DNA of 64,000 bases from Siphlonurus alternatus (Eukaryota > Arthropoda > Insecta > Ephemeroptera > Siphlonuridae), in contig OX463779.1 in the NCBI GenBank assembly GCA_949825025.1, positions 25,340,816 to 25,404,815 of the forward strand. The letters run 5' to 3'. Shown piece after piece: positions 38,901 through 53,404 of the stretch; position 1 is the stretch's first letter; each line of letters begins with the position of its first letter. Under the pieces are notes generated by a model. That model did no database searches. It saw only the letters and a program-made list of their open reading frames with translations, and was not told the DNA's origin. The translations under genes were made by a program, and so were the position numbers.

Positions 38901-41900
38901 TTTATATACCTTTTTATATCCATCTCTCCCCCTTTTTTTTACCTTGTATATATAGACGAAGAAGGTTTCATTGCATGATTCTGAGTTGATCAGAGAAGAG
39001 TGCATCATATAGGGGTTGGTTCCTTTTTGCTATCACTTTTATTTTCTCTGTCCGGTAGGGTGGGTGAGTCAATGCAAACTGTGTTAGTGCTGCCCGAGGC
39101 ATCAGCCTGCTGTATCAAAGCGGTAACAAGCACCCCTGCATGACATGGTTGAGACGATGGGGTCGGACGCTAAGGGAGGATGCCTAGAGATGATCATGCT
39201 AAGGACCCGATGGAGCGGCTGCCAGTCACGCAAGGCAGTCGGGTGGTGAGGACCAACCCCTCCTCCTAAGAGTTCAAGTGACGTGGCAGCTAGTCTCGGG
39301 AGAGTGAGAATCATGCGTCAAATCAACTAGCCTCAAACAACAAGACCACTGCATTTGCACATCGAAAGCAAACTTGATGAAAGAAGGACTAGAATAATAA
39401 TAATAAAAAAATGTATTGTTGTAATATGGTAATAGGATTGTTTTTTTTTATGAAATTCTACAACATAATTTTAGAAAGGAAATATAAATATTATATTTTT
39501 TTATATTATTTATTTGTTATAAAAGAATAATATTTTTTATTTTATAATAAATTTGATTAATATTAAGTGACTTCACTCTATATAATGATTAAATAAAAAG
39601 AGCATTAATAATAATTTTTATCTAAATTAATGTATGGTAAATTTTTATGTGTTTCTTGTTATGTAATATATTTTATTCAGTTTTAATATATTATCATTAA
39701 CTTTTTTTATTTAAACCAATGTAAAATTGTCAAAAATATTTTTTATTTAAACATCGAATACCTAATTTTTCCTAGAATTCTTTATTATTGAATAATTAAT
39801 ATGATAATTTATTTAATGTTCAGTTGTTGATATTTTAAAATTTTCTCTGTTATTATTACATATAGAGGATGTTAAATAATTACTTAAATATTTTATTTTA
39901 AATTTTTAGTAAAAAACTGAATTTTTGTTATTATAATTTTCTATTACGTTGAATATTTTTATAACATTATTAATTCATAAAATTAAAACATGTTTTAATC
40001 AAAATACTGTTGTTTTCGTTTAAAAAAGTAATAATATTATAACAAAAATTCAAAATTAAACATTCATCCCATTATATTAAAAAGAAAATCCATGTATTAT
40101 ATAGCCTGGATTTATAAACATATATTATGTATAATTATATAATACATTATATTATACTGTGTATTTTTAAAAGTAACAATTAAAATTTTGTTTATTTAAA
40201 ACACTAATTAAAGTATGGAATGATGTTTAATATTACAATTTCCAATGATTACTATCATACATCAAAGAATATTTATTTAAAAAAAAAAAAACATTCTCTG
40301 CAGACATGATGGTGGACATTAGATATTCATATTTAACATTTCATTTTTTTTTTTTTGAATGCAAATTATACATAATTATAATCTAGCCTGATTATTAAAA
40401 ATGTGTCTACAAACGTCGTCTTATATTTTCAATAAAGTTAATTGTTGGCTAACTAATCAGTATAAATAATTCCTATCGAAAATAAAAGAAAAAAATGATA
40501 TAATAAATGACCACATGACGAGTAAGAAACCTTGCATTTCCTATATCTTTTTCATACTAGCAATTTTTCATGTATCCCTCGGCAACCGATGGACATGTCG
40601 TATATACTGTTTGGACATAATATATAGAATATTCTTACATTATTGGCGAGGGAAATTTTTAGAGGTGCATCAGTCTTGATATTGATGACAATTTTTGCTC
40701 CAATATATCAACTCCCAAATATGTATTTATAATGATTTGATTGTCTGAAAACTCATATTTAGCTTTAAACATCATCCAATGCAAGTTTAGAAATTATTAA
40801 CGGATATTTGAAAGAAGGGTCACTTCTAGAAAGTGTAGAGTGAACTTTTACTGTATAATATATGTGCCTTCTTGGAGAAGAAGAGCGGCAGGTTCGTGCA
40901 CGTCACGCTACTGCTCTGTCTGGTTAGATGAACCCCCTCATTGAATTGCAAAGTAGATGACAAAGTGAATTGCCTAAACTCTCTAACGATATATTGGAAA
41001 TTCTAATCCAATACGTACTACAAACTGATCAAATTTACACATCATCTTGACGTTTCTTTTAAATTAAGTTACAATTCAAAGTAATTTCTTATGTACATTG
41101 ACATTGTAGTTTTTTTTAACAAAAAGAGTAGAGAAAAATACAGAGAGAATAATGAATAAATAAACAATTATTTTTATAAGCATAAATAATATGCATTTTA
41201 AAGTTACTGTATTACATAATAGGGCAATTTAATTCCTTATGTAAAATATAGATCTAAAGCTTTTGAATTTCAATATCGCATGAAAACATCCCTTTCTATT
41301 CTCCCTTATATATATTATATAATATATTCAATAAATGGTTTGGTATTAAGCCTCCAGTGTTTTTCTATTGGAAAACTAGAGGGGTGTGGTACATCCCCTA
41401 TGACAGGCATGCAGTTTACGTGGCGGATTAGGCAGAAATGCAAGAGGGTAGGTTTCATCCTGTATAACCAGGCTGACTGTTTGCTATGGTGCAGCGCAGA
41501 CGGCTTAGGTAACTCCCCCCCCCCTTCCATGCACTTTCATCTCCGTCTAGGGGGCACTCGGAGAACGTAGAAATTTTTATTTCCGATGTAACAGCCATGA
41601 GGTATCTAAAATTTCTAAATATTATATAGACTACGTATCTTGTTATTGGAAAATATTGTTATGTTGTAAGCAAAACAAAATGAAATATAAGAAGAACGGA
41701 GTTGTTACCTGTTGTTTTTTATTTTCTTTGAATTTGCATCGAATATTTTTATTCTAATAGAAATTTATGGTGGTATTCTAGAAGCTAAATTTTACCCATG
41801 AAAGAGATAATAGATAAATAAATAAATATATTCTATTGAATTTGTGTTTTAGAGTGATTATTTTTTCTATGAAATTATATATTATATAAAAGATTTTATT

Positions 41901-42475
41901 TAAAATATGATTGACAGCTGGTTTAATGACATCTCAATGAATTAACTATAGGTCAAGCAGTATATTATATACAGTATAGACTTGACTAAGAAAATACGCT
42001 ATACTTCATAATTTATACAATATATGATACACTAAAATTAAGACCAGAAATAAGTATACTGCTTGTGTTTACGATTTTAATACCAATATTTTTTTAGCCA
42101 AAATATTTTACGTAAAATTATTACAATTTCTTGCACATTCTTGAAATATTAGAATATAGTTTTAAAGAAAATCCCACTTGAGTAATAAAATAAATATAAT
42201 ACGAGTTTACATAGGTCAGTCTAAGCTTCAAAGAAAAAAAAATATAATGTCAAGGGGATTTGAAACCAAGCAAGGGCATCTTAAAAGTGAGAAGCAACAT
42301 TCTGAAAAATCTTCTCTCCCTTTTTAATTCATCTTGATGTTATTGCATGTTTTTCAAGAGCAGTTGAAACGTTGACATCGAAACAGAAAGTAGAGGGGGG
42401 TGATGGCAAACCAACCCGCATAACTAGAGTTCAAGTTTGGTCACCAGGCAACAAACAAAATAATAACGAGGGAGG

Positions 42476-42479
<4 letters not shown>
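35906..42479. other. AT-rich non-coding DNA with scattered complex patches
   Basis: More complex patches are at about 37.10-37.50 kb (63-codon minus frame), 38.47-38.70 kb (73-codon minus frame), 39.06-39.36 kb (70-codon minus frame, balanced composition), 40.86-40.94 kb and 41.37-41.57 kb (96-codon plus frame, C run). None gives a product I recognise. The stretch 39.4-40.6 kb is very A/T-rich and looks empty. Confidence 0.5.

Positions 42480-42549
<70 letters not shown>
42480..42549. repeat. (GA)n microsatellite
   Basis: This is about 70 bp of GA after a GGGAGGGAGGG lead-in. The Arg-Glu frame across it is a by-product. Confidence 0.97.
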
Positions 42550-42552
<3 letters not shown>

Positions 42553-43722
42553 CTACAATTTATTATTTTTTAAACATTATTCATTCATTAAAGCAGAACT
42601 TATAAAATAAAATTTAATAAAACAATGCTATTCACTGAGTAAAAAACATTTTTTAAACTTTTTTCTTTAAATTATATATTCAAACTCTTTCATTAAGTAT
42701 ACAAATAATAAAATAAAAAATTCAATTAATGTCAAAATTTCAGTTAATTTTATGTGAATTTAATATTGAACGCATTGCTATAAAAAAAAGTGTCGTATGT
42801 AGTTATAATTGACGCAAAAAACGAATACTTTGCGTAAGTTAATTTAATAAATAATATTAAATAATGGGTTTAAGACTTATAATAAAAAAATGTAATTATT
42901 CATGAAATGTTATGAGTGGTTGAAAATGTGTTTGTATAACAATTCTCTTATCCACTTTTTTTAGCTTGAAAATTGTTGTTAAACTTTGTTTTTTTTCTGC
43001 TACTTTAATGTAATGAGAAAATAACCTAAATTTTATTTTACATTTTTTCATACATGCCATGGTGTTTATATATATATATACTTTTTATTATTATCAAATG
43101 TGCGTGTATTTTAAATTAGATTTTCTTTATTAGATTATAACAATAATCCATTTCTTGAGTTTTATTTCATTTGGATAACTCGTACCAGATTAGTATAATC
43201 AATTTCCGAGGTCCGCGAGTCTCATAGCACGTTTATCACTGTCGTGGATCTACGCGCCAGTGTCAACACGGGGTCTCTATGGGAACACGCTATAGTATGA
43301 ACGAGTGCACGATACCCACCGCCATATTAGGTCCGCGTGGTCTCAAGATCGGTGGCGAGATAGCGCGTAACTGCAGCAAGGGGACTGTTAAAATTAATAA
43401 GAGCATCGCTGTAACCACGTCAATATAATGTATTGTTGAGCAAAAAAATAATTAATTTATAATTAATTTATAATTAAGCAATAAATATGGAGCTTACCTG
43501 TTTACACCCCCACGTTATATAAAATGAGAAATTTAAAAGAAATTCGCCCAATTTCCCAACTTTTTGTTACAGAAACCAGCATTGCAATGTTCTATTTCTG
43601 TAGCTGTGTTTAGAAAAGAAAATACCTTTCTATAAATGAAACAATTTTAATTTGACAAGTTCTAGAATGAATTTGATCTCATAATTTTAATCACTGCATG
43701 ATGTAATTTATTCATATTAGGC
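42550..43722. other. AT-rich DNA with a CpG-rich island (about 43.20-43.39 kb)
   Basis: The island contains AGGTCCGCG twice (about 43.21 and 43.33 kb), GTGTCAACACGGGGTC and GCGAGATAGCGCG. It has no long open frame. The rest is A/T. Confidence 0.5.
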
Positions 43723-43862
43723 GCGATTCACGAAGCAGTTAGCCAGGTTCCTAACCACGTTTAGCGTAACCACGTTTAATTAGGTGGTTTAACACGTAAA
43801 ACAGGTTAAACGTGGTTAAGCTAAACTTGGTTAAAAACCTGGCTAACTGCTTCGTGAAACGC
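43723..43862. mobile_element. Hairpin MITE (about 140 bp)
   Basis: GCGATTCACGAAGCAGTTAG at the left pairs with the inverse of GCGTTTCACGAAGCAGTTAG at the right. The arms continue through CCAGGTT and AACCACGTTTA/TAAACGTGGTT, giving a nearly complete palindrome. It encodes nothing. No clear target duplication is visible, so the superfamily is open. Confidence 0.75.
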
Positions 43863-46800
43863 ATTGTTTCTTTTTTAGGCATTTATTTATTATATTTATG
43901 AAAAAAAACAGACTACAGGTTAGGTGATCCGATTATAAAGAATATACAATTAATAGTTAAAATTAAAATTACTGCTGTAACTATCGTGTTTTTTCTTCCA
44001 TGTCGTTTTAATATTATTTTCTCACATTTGATGACATGCTATTGGGAAAATTGTTGTGTAGAAAACCTCATTGGTATATTATTTTGTTGGGATTTTATAA
44101 ATTATAAGGTTATTTTTTTAATTCAATTAAAAAAAAACAGTCTAATTCATATTAAAAATACATCACCTCTCATGTAATATATATTGATAAATTGATTACA
44201 ATAATATTATAGTTATTATAATATTTCATCATGTATATCTCCTATCTGAGAAAACATAATATAATGGTTAAAACGACTCGCACGAAAGACGACAAGACTT
44301 TCAGTTCTGTTTTGTCACATGGTGTTGCGTGCTGGGACCTCAGATTGATTGGTCGTGTTAGCCACCCCTTTAACTGTCCTATATATGTCATGAAGGAATG
44401 TTATTAACATTAGCATGCAATAATTTTACAGCAGCTAAAATTTAAAAATAAATGCTATTATAATTCATTACAATAAAAAAATCAATATTTTTTAACACAT
44501 TTCAGTGTTTCGTTAATTCATTTTCACACACTGTATATTATAAAAATATATTATGTTACTATTTTAAATGTGTTTCTGTTGCGCTTGAACTTGTATAAAT
44601 TGAATATTATATTTGATAGAAAATAAAAATCAGATGTATATGAAATTGGATCATTAAATACTAATTTACATTTTATCAATTAAATTCTCTGAATTGATGA
44701 AGCAGTGGAAGTCGCTCTATAAAAATTAGCCAATTTATTAAAAATATAAAATACATGCTTGCTGTTCAGTTGTAATTTTATAAATTTATTGTTGGTATTA
44801 GTTTTAATTAATTTTTTTTTTTTTTTTCACTTCATTGACAAAAATTTTTTTTTTTCACTGTAAATTTTCAGTAACTATTTCTTTATAAAAAATTAAAAAT
44901 AAAATAAGCGAATGAGTTAAATGACATTTAAAAATATATTAATATAAAGTGTTGGATTTCTATTCTGTTGTTAAATTCAACATTAAGGGGGGGGGAGCAC
45001 AAGCACTTCTGAATTCACACCTGTGAAAACAGTATAGTACATTCTTTGTTCTGGAAGTTGTCGAGATGACCTCAGAGTTCTTGTATTGTTTACATATTTA
45101 CATCAACTTCACAACCAACTATTGAGCGCGGAAAGTTTTTAACGCTACAATACCGTTCGTACCGTATGAAAACAGTTTAGTATTACATTATAGCTTGTTA
45201 GAAGAAGCCAGGTTATGTACTTGTAATGTATAACGTAATGAGAGCATGTAATGCTTACCTAAAAGTTCAACTCTCGTTATGAAACGTATAATACATCCCA
45301 ACAGTTTATTTTTCTCTTTAAAATTAGACGGGATTAAATGACAACAACTTCGTATTAATTAATCTTTAAAACGTGATTTTTAGAGCAACTATTTTTCTTA
45401 ATAGTCCTTATAGAGTTTAACTTTAAAACTAGTGTACATTTGCAATTTTGTACTATAATAAGGTTACTTAAGTTAAGCTCCATCATAAAAATTACTCTAT
45501 AAAGAGCTACCTGTTCAAAAATTAACATAGCGAAGATACATCAGTGTTACCACCTAACTGCGCCAAACTGGTTTTCATTAAAGTATAATATTGAATAAGG
45601 TTTCAAGTCTCATAATTACGAATCTGAACGATTTTTTTTTTTCTGCAGAACTTGAGTATAAAATTCCCAAGTCACTTACCTTAGCTACGTCAAAGTGAGA
45701 AATTATATGTGGGAAGCATACATTCCATTTAATTCAATATTCCAACCAAAAGTATCCGGAAGTAATTGCTCTCTGCCCTTCCTTTTCATGACTGAGTTTT
45801 GAAATTTTGCTAACAGGTCAGTATTGCCAACATCTCTGCGCGAATCTCAAACTTCAAAAACGCGATGATAGAAACTTTTCACTTCCGGGTGCTTCATGGG
45901 AATATAAAATTAATGTTACTGTAGCATGGGGACTCTAGGAAGCAAACATTACATAATATTGTACAACACATTTTCCCTGCCCAGTATATGTAAGCCGTTC
46001 CACTAAAAAAAAAAAAAAAAAAAAAAAAAAAACGTTCCAGCTTGCGTATAAGCAAGATAAATACAGACTTTATAAAAACTAACTTTTTTTTAAACATAAT
46101 ATTATATATATTCTAAAAGGTGTATTTGTCATCTAAAAAGTAAATTATAAAATTTTTCATTCCAAAATAAACAAACAAGTTTTGTATGTGTATAGAAATA
46201 AAATAAAATCATATTTATAAAAGTTTTTCAGACATAGTTACAAACTTATATGAAAGAGAATTTGTTTTTTAAATATTAAAGATAACGTTTATTTACTTAT
46301 CAAATTTTCCTCAATCACTAAATTAATTTCTTTATAAATTGTATTTTTTTATTTAATATTTATAAATGACATACTTTAACAAAAATTTAATTTGAAATTT
46401 ATTTTGTAAAATCTTTCTGAAAATATATTTCTTAAATAAATATACATATAAGTGAACAACGTGTATATTTGTATGTTATTTTGCCTCTTAATTGCTGCAA
46501 CGCTACATCGTTCATGTAAAAATGATTTCAAGTGATGGTAGCTTCATTTCCGCTCCACTATCTCATTAGAAGAGGGTGCGTCATCAAGCGATGATGTAGA
46601 GAGAGGGGTTGCAATTGCAGAGTAGATTTGCGTTTTCTACCAATGGCAGAACCGCCGGTTCTTTTACTGTTGCGATGTACCTAATGTTCCTACCTGCAAA
46701 AACGTCAAATTAATCTGCTATTTTAAAATTAAATTCACTATTTGTAATGCAGAATTAAAACGCGTCTTTTTTTGTAAGGATATGGTTGATCAGATTTCAT

Positions 46801-49800
46801 AAAATATCATATGCATAGATTTTTAAAAAATTATGATGGGAGTATTATCCTTAAGCATAATAGCCATACATTTTTTTTTATTTATTCTGAGACAACGATA
46901 TACGTAAAATAAGTAATAACGGCAAATTTTACCAGAGCATTGTGAATATTTCCCAGCTGGTATGGAAATTTTGTAGGGAATATTAACAAAATTCATGAAA
47001 GAGAATCAAATAATTTTATTTTAAAAATTTACATTAATGTTTTAAATTAATGTATTTGCTTGTCAAATTAAATAATTATTGTTTGTTTTCCTCTTGGCTA
47101 TACATTTAAATTCAAAAATTTTTGGAATTGTTTATAAAGAAAAATTAAACAAGCAAAAAAATTCTACTAAATTTTCATTTATACGTAAATAAATTATATA
47201 TATTATAATATATTTTTATTATCATTACCACAGGCAAGTATTAATGTATATTAAATATTAATTGTTTTTTATATTATATAAAATATAATTCAATATAAAA
47301 TTAAAACTAAAGTTTTTTTAATTCACATCATTAGTCTAGAAAAAAAAGTTTTCAAAGATTATTATCTTTCCCGTGCTAATTAGCCAAGACATATTCCAGT
47401 TATATATTATATTCATATGCGATACTGTTTGTGGTAAGCCATTGCAACCTCGTTACTGTTTATGCACGCAATAATCCAGGGTGGCTTAACGTACGGCTTA
47501 AAGGCTGATGAGACTGCTGCTGCCACAATCAATTCCATGGCTGGACTTATTGCAAAACATATGTGTGAACACCGGGCCCAGAACGATGTCACGACTGCAA
47601 ATATTTACCTACTACACCTCTAGTTCTAAGTTTTGCAATTATACAGCTGAGCTCATACATGCGTGAGAAATATTAAATTTGAAATTGAATAAGACTTGTT
47701 ATTACATATAGAATACAAATGAATAACATGAATAAAATGATAATAAAAATATGTAATATCATATTTAATCATAATACATCAGCATATATATTATTGAAAT
47801 GTAATAATCATACATTTTTCAATTAAGAAGAAAAGTTTTCAATTTCAATCATTATATTAAATCTCCTATGTTTTCTTTTCTTCTTAATTAAATAACTGAG
47901 TTAAAGAAAAAAATATATTATATAATAAAAAATTATTTTATAACGAGATTGAACCCTTAAATGTCAAAAGATTTCAATTAAAATTTGATTTTTTTTTTTT
48001 TTTTTTTTTAAACTTCAAGATTTGACCCTTAAAAATATATGACTTAAAGTGCTAAATCAGCGTTGAAGCTTCCATGTTAGTCGTGGTAACGAAGTCAATT
48101 ATCTGCGACCAGCTCGATGATCAGCATGCAGAGGTGGCGGATGGGGCGGGCTCACTTGCCGGTCTTCTTTCTCGCCTTTACTCGGGCTTTAGACGTGGGG
48201 AAGGGTCGCTGTGTAGGGGCGATAGCACGCGCAATTATCGCGCCTTGCAGCCGCCGTCGGGAGATGATACATGGAGTAATATAGCGGCAGATACAGTGGG
48301 GGAGCCTCGTTGCATGTAATTTAATACAATCTGATGTTATCACTACACTTGAGTCATCAATATTATAAGCTATGCTCTGATTTTTAGCACTGGAATTGAT
48401 TTTTTTTTTAAGTTTTTTCATTTTTTTTAATAGAATTTTTTCAGGTCATTAAAAAACAATCATACCTTCTTATCATTGTTTTAAAATCAAATTAAAGTGA
48501 TTTAATATCTTGATTATTATAAATTTTACTGATTCTCATATGTTATTACTTCTACTTTTTTTTTTCACATGAAAATACTGTTTTAAACGTATCAGTTTTC
48601 TCATAAGAATAACACACGTCATTCGAACAGAGATTATTAGTTTGAATACCATAGCTGATGATTAAATTTGTTTAGTATGAAACACAACACTAAACTGCTT
48701 TATCGATTTAAATATATTATAGTGAAATTATATATGATTAAATTTTGGTGGTTTTCTAAATAATATAACATCAATCATTTATAATATCCAAAGTGTTAGT
48801 ATTGAGTAAAGTAAATTGGTTGTGTGAAAGTAATACCCTGGTATTTGGTATTCTCACTAATTGATTGCGTCTCAGAGGCATCGTTAGAGCGCGCCAATTT
48901 GCATGTTGAAGCCACAAACAAGAGAGAAGCGTATCGCGGCCTATGTACTTGATACTGAAATGTAAAACGGGTATTTATCGTTCATTTTACCACACATATA
49001 TTTTGGTATAGTAAATTCCTATATAAAAGCCTCTTCAGTAACAAAAGTTAATTTAAAATTTTCTTATTCAGTTAAATGCTAATGTCATTCATATATACAT
49101 ATGATTGTAAGTATATATTATAGTAAAGTTGGGTGTAATTAAAATTTGTGTGTGTGTAAGATTAATTATAATATAAAATACATTCTATTATATCAAATAA
49201 GTCGCATCATATTGTAATAATAAAAAGAGGATGTTATTCAATCAGTGAATATTTTAATTAAGTAATATTCACACAACTAGCTCAAAGTCTCTACATTTAC
49301 AGTGCGAATAAAACAATTTATATATTGTGTAGGAATAATTATTAAATTAGCGAGTACCTCTCAGTGGGGTATGCAACTTTTTTCATGTAAAAAATTAGTA
49401 TTTGATGAATTCGGTTGGTGAAGAACTAAGTGAGTTCACATTCACAAGGCACGGAAATTAATAATGCTGCAATCGGAATTTTGTCTTGATGATTTGTTAA
49501 GTGCATGTAGCGAGCTACTAACTACAACATATAATTATATTGCAGTTAACGATACGAGGGTCAGTTTCTTACAAGTGGTTCTTATCAACGTTTTGCTAAT
49601 GGCTCTTCTCTCGATGATGCATGTCCAATCGTCCGCTGGTTCTTCATAAATTTTTATTGAAATTATATTTTATTTGACAGTGAAATTGAGAACGATAAAA
49701 AATAGATAGGTAAACAGGCAAGTAAAAAGCAAGTGGGTGGGCGAGCGAGTGGGTGTGAATCGTCGAGGGAATTAAATCCTGGAACAATATCAGAGGTGAT

Positions 49801-49879
49801 AAGAAGACATGGATAATGAACTTCGTACCTTCATTTTTGGCTCTTAAACTCACTCTATATTATGATGGTGTTGAAAACA
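43863..49879. other. AT-rich non-coding DNA with GC-richer islands
   Basis: Islands are at about 46.54-46.70 kb, 47.43-47.62 kb and 48.06-48.32 kb. The last is the most CpG-rich (GCACGCGCAATTATCGCGCC, GCAGCCGCCGTCGGGAG) and carries an 81-codon plus and an 89-codon minus frame, neither recognised. A run of 28 A lies at 46005-46032. The remainder is A/T. Confidence 0.5.
46005..46032. repeat. A homopolymer (28 bp)
   Basis: This is a run of 28 A after GTAAGCCGTTCCACT. It may be the poly-A tail of a short retroposed sequence ending at about 46004, but no A/B boxes or source gene are visible to the left. Confidence 0.9.
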
Positions 49880-50575
49880 CTTTATTCTCCTAGAGCAGCA
49901 TGGTTTCACACCAAAAACATCTACAGAAGCCGGCCTTTTTTACATTTTACAATTATATATAATCTGAGTTTCAACTAAAATTACAGACTGATGCTGTACA
50001 CACAGCTTTTAACAAAGCATTTGATTAAGTGTCATATGACCTCCTTATAAAAAAAATAAATAAAAATAAACTAAACGAGCTAGAAACCTCTAAAACACTT
50101 GCATCTATATCTCTAATAGAAAATTTATACGACAGAAAACAGCAGGTATAGTTAGTAACAATGTCACATCTGATCTAAATTATGTAACGTTTGGAGTCCC
50201 ACAAGAAATCCTTCTGGGTCCCTTCTTTTCAATTTGTTTAAATCAGGCATATCTCTTCAAGTTTTTATTTTGCTAAATGCCTTCTGGTTGCGAATAACAT
50301 GGTTTTATCAAATTATTCGTACAGAAGGTGATTGCAAAAAAAAATCCAGGCTGATTTTAATCGCTTTTATAAATAGTGTGTGCAGTTATTATATGGAGTG
50401 TGCAATGGAAAATGTCTTTAATTATTATCCCTAAATATGTTTTAATTTTTTAATTTCCTGCATCAATAAAATGAAAAACAATATTAAAGATCTTGGTATG
50501 ATTTGTTATAAAAATATTAAATTTGACATGAATATTGATAATATTTGGGATTTTTTTTAGCACCATTGTAGCAGG
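49880..50575 (+). pseudogene. Decayed non-LTR reverse transcriptase (CR1/L2/Jockey-type)
   Basis: Reading across three frames, the conserved order of a non-LTR polymerase is visible: EQHGFTPKTSTEAGL (the QFGFR-STE region, from about 49890); AFNKAFD, a stop, then VSYDLL (catalytic motif A region, 49990-50045, with an aspartate in FD but a stop at 50036); FGVPQEILLGP (50190-50223, like GVPQGSILGP); and NIKDLGMICYKNIKFDMNID (about 50483-50545, like IKDLGVIFDSKLTFD-HI). The YADD/FADD catalytic box is not recognisable between them. Frameshifts and stops are frequent, so it is a dead copy. The 5' part and any endonuclease are missing. Confidence 0.8.
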
Positions 50576-52361
50576 AAAAAAGAATCAAAAATATAAAAAA
50601 TAGAAATAGGATCTCACAGATCTTGTAATTACTGACTCCTGTAATATATGCAACTTCTTATACTGGACAGAGAAGAAATTAACATACCCTCTAGGAGTTG
50701 CAGTTTTTGCATACAGAAGTGGAATTAAATTACGTAAATTTTCATCGAGATAATATAATATATATTTCAATGGTTTTATTTTTTTTAGCATATTATGTTT
50801 ATATAAATTTAATATTCTAAGTAAGTTTAATTATTTTAAAATAAAATGTCTTTAACTTATCAATAATTCATTTTATCTTATATATAAGCACTTAAGAAAA
50901 TATATATATAATTAACATCATTGAACTTCCATTCACTAAATATTTTGTCAACAGTTAATGGTTTCCCATAAAATTCTTGTTAAAACATGTATAGTGAGCC
51001 TATAAACTCCCCATTCGACAACACATTAGCAGCAGTCTGCTGCAGTGTCAGTGTGGACTGCATAGTCTTCTCTGAGGACGATCCCAGACCGGTCAGCTCT
51101 AGAGTGACGAGGGTCGATCCCACGTGGCAGCACGTAATGAAATTCCCCCCTCCCCCACATGAGCACGAGGAATGCCGCATTCCCCCACCCACAATGTATA
51201 TACGCATTATAAAATCCACCCCATGCACATAGACCAGTTTGATCTATCACATGGAAAAAAAAATTCATATGATCATTCAAAAACCACATTATAAGCCTCT
51301 ATTAAAACTATTAGAGCATGCAATTTTATGGAATATGAACACATATTTTTTATACATCATGTATAAAAATTGTATAAATGTGTAATGAAAAATGAAGAGA
51401 ATTTTAGTTTAATTGGTTGTTGAGGATATAGGAGTATTACATCAACTGGAATGTCTATCATTAGTAGAGTTTACAATTTAATTAATGTATAGGTTTGTGT
51501 ATAAATATAATATAGGCTGATAAATGAAGTATAATTTGTATAACTACCTTTTTTATTTTTATTTTATTAAATTTTCATGTATTTTGAAATGAAGTTAATA
51601 TTATTTCTTATTAAAACAAAAATATCAGCATTTTCACTAAGCCCTATATAAAATATTTTGCTGATATTAAGATGCGTAGCCTTAATTTACATTTCAATTA
51701 ATTTGCGATGACTTTGGATCACCTGAGATAAAATTATTCCCCCTTTAAGGTCGTAAAATTCTCAGCAAATTTTCAACAGGAATATTTCTTGTGCTCCAGC
51801 AGGAAGATTGCTTTCTTTAAGTTACGTTATAATCCGAGGAAATTTCTGATGGAATTCCGGAACCAAAACCTATTAATATTAAACTTAATGTAAAATAACA
51901 AGTCTTGAATGAATAAAATTGTTAAAATAAAAATGTATTTTGAAATTAAATTTTCAGTAATAGATATAGACAAAGGTGGGCATATTAGTGAAGTTCTGAG
52001 AGATTAAGCGTTAGGAAGGTGCAGGGTGGAGGGGGGGGGGGAGAGATATGTGAGGGTGCAAAGTGCAAGAAGTTATAGCAAAAATTTGCAAATTCAAGCA
52101 AAATACAATATTAATTATGAACACTTGACAGATTTCACGATTTCAAAATAATTTAGAAAAATTCAATCAAATTTTCGCGTTTAAAAAACAGTTTTGTTAC
52201 GGTTTCTTACTTTCTGCTATTATAGTGGAAAATGCTTACTGTTTTTATTTCTTATTTTATTGTAATAATCTGTGCAACATAAAATAATTTCAGAAATTGC
52301 TCTCAATTTAAAATTGTTGTTATATTGTTATATAATATTAATTGAGAAGCTTATTAAAGAA

Positions 52362-52365
<4 letters not shown>
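50576..52365. other. AT-rich DNA with a GC-richer island (about 51.00-51.23 kb)
   Basis: The island is open in three frames (81, 82 and 87 codons), which resemble no family I know. It contains GGGTCGATCCC at about 51113, like a polymerase III B box (GGTTCGANTCC), with a poor A-box candidate (TGTCAGTGTGG) about 60 bp upstream, so an old tRNA-derived repeat is one explanation. A G run lies near 52.03 kb. The rest is A/T. Confidence 0.45.

Positions 52366-52418
<53 letters not shown>
52366..52418. repeat. (TA)n microsatellite, left flank of the TIR element
   Basis: This is about 53 bp of TA ending exactly at the first base of the terminal repeat. A second tract (53411-53435) begins exactly after the last base, so the element appears to have inserted into one (TA)n tract. 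Confidence 0.95.
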
Positions 52419-52424
<6 letters not shown>

Positions 52425-53404
52425 CTTCTGCGCGCAATGTTTCTAACAAAACATTGTTCAATGTCTGTCGCGTGGTCCGATTATTGCGTGACGCTTTAGT
52501 TCCATTTTGCGCCCGCCAGAGTGACCAGAGGCGCCACTAGCGAGCGGTTTTTGTTGACTATGCGCCATTGTTTAACATAGGAAATTCGCGAGTTGATGCC
52601 TAAATGTAACGATAACTTCTAAAATACCACACCAAAGAATAAAAAAATGTAATAATTTTGTACTACATTAATCCAGGTAATGTAAAAATTAATTATTAGC
52701 AAATATTAAGGTACTTTATCTTATTTTAAGCACATAGAAGAGACGACGCAGACTGAGGTTAGCGTTTCATTGCCTTTGATGTGATTCTGTGCAACCATAG
52801 ATGTTGGACGGGACTCCAGTCACTCCAGTATTAAGGTCTAACAGCATAGAAACTTGTACATTATCGAGTTACTGCTATATCTTCAGTATGTATAGAAACT
52901 CAAAGGTAAAATTTTAAAACCCTATTATATTGCTTTTTATTTTTAAATAAATCAACAAATGGACACTGGTGCGGCTGGTCAGAGCAGCTAAGTCCTGTCA
53001 GAACTGCTAGCTAACAGATTTTAGAGCTTACAAGCCCTTGGAAACACAGAAATGATATACATTACTTACACCATGGTTATCGCTCCGCATTTCTACGACC
53101 GTTTCAATGATAAAAAACCGTTAAAAATTCTTAATTTTTTCTATAAAATTTGCGCGCATGTTTCTTTCCATTTCACTTGATTTTTGAAAACATGTCCTCA
53201 ATTTTTTAATTATTTCTATTAGTTTTTCATGTTATTCATAATGCTTCCCTTGATAATTACCGCTCGCTGGTGGCGCCGCCAGCGGCAAAAAATTGTAAAC
53301 AGCGGAGTTTGTTTACTTTTTTCCTTTCTCGCGTTCAACAATCGAAAATTACACCACGCGACAGACATTGAACAATGTTTTGTTAGAAACATTGCGCGCA
53401 GAAG

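Noticed and set aside
39102..39314. 70-codon minus-strand frame in a GC-richer patch
   Set aside because: Balanced composition but no known motif, no splice context and no signal of a longer gene.
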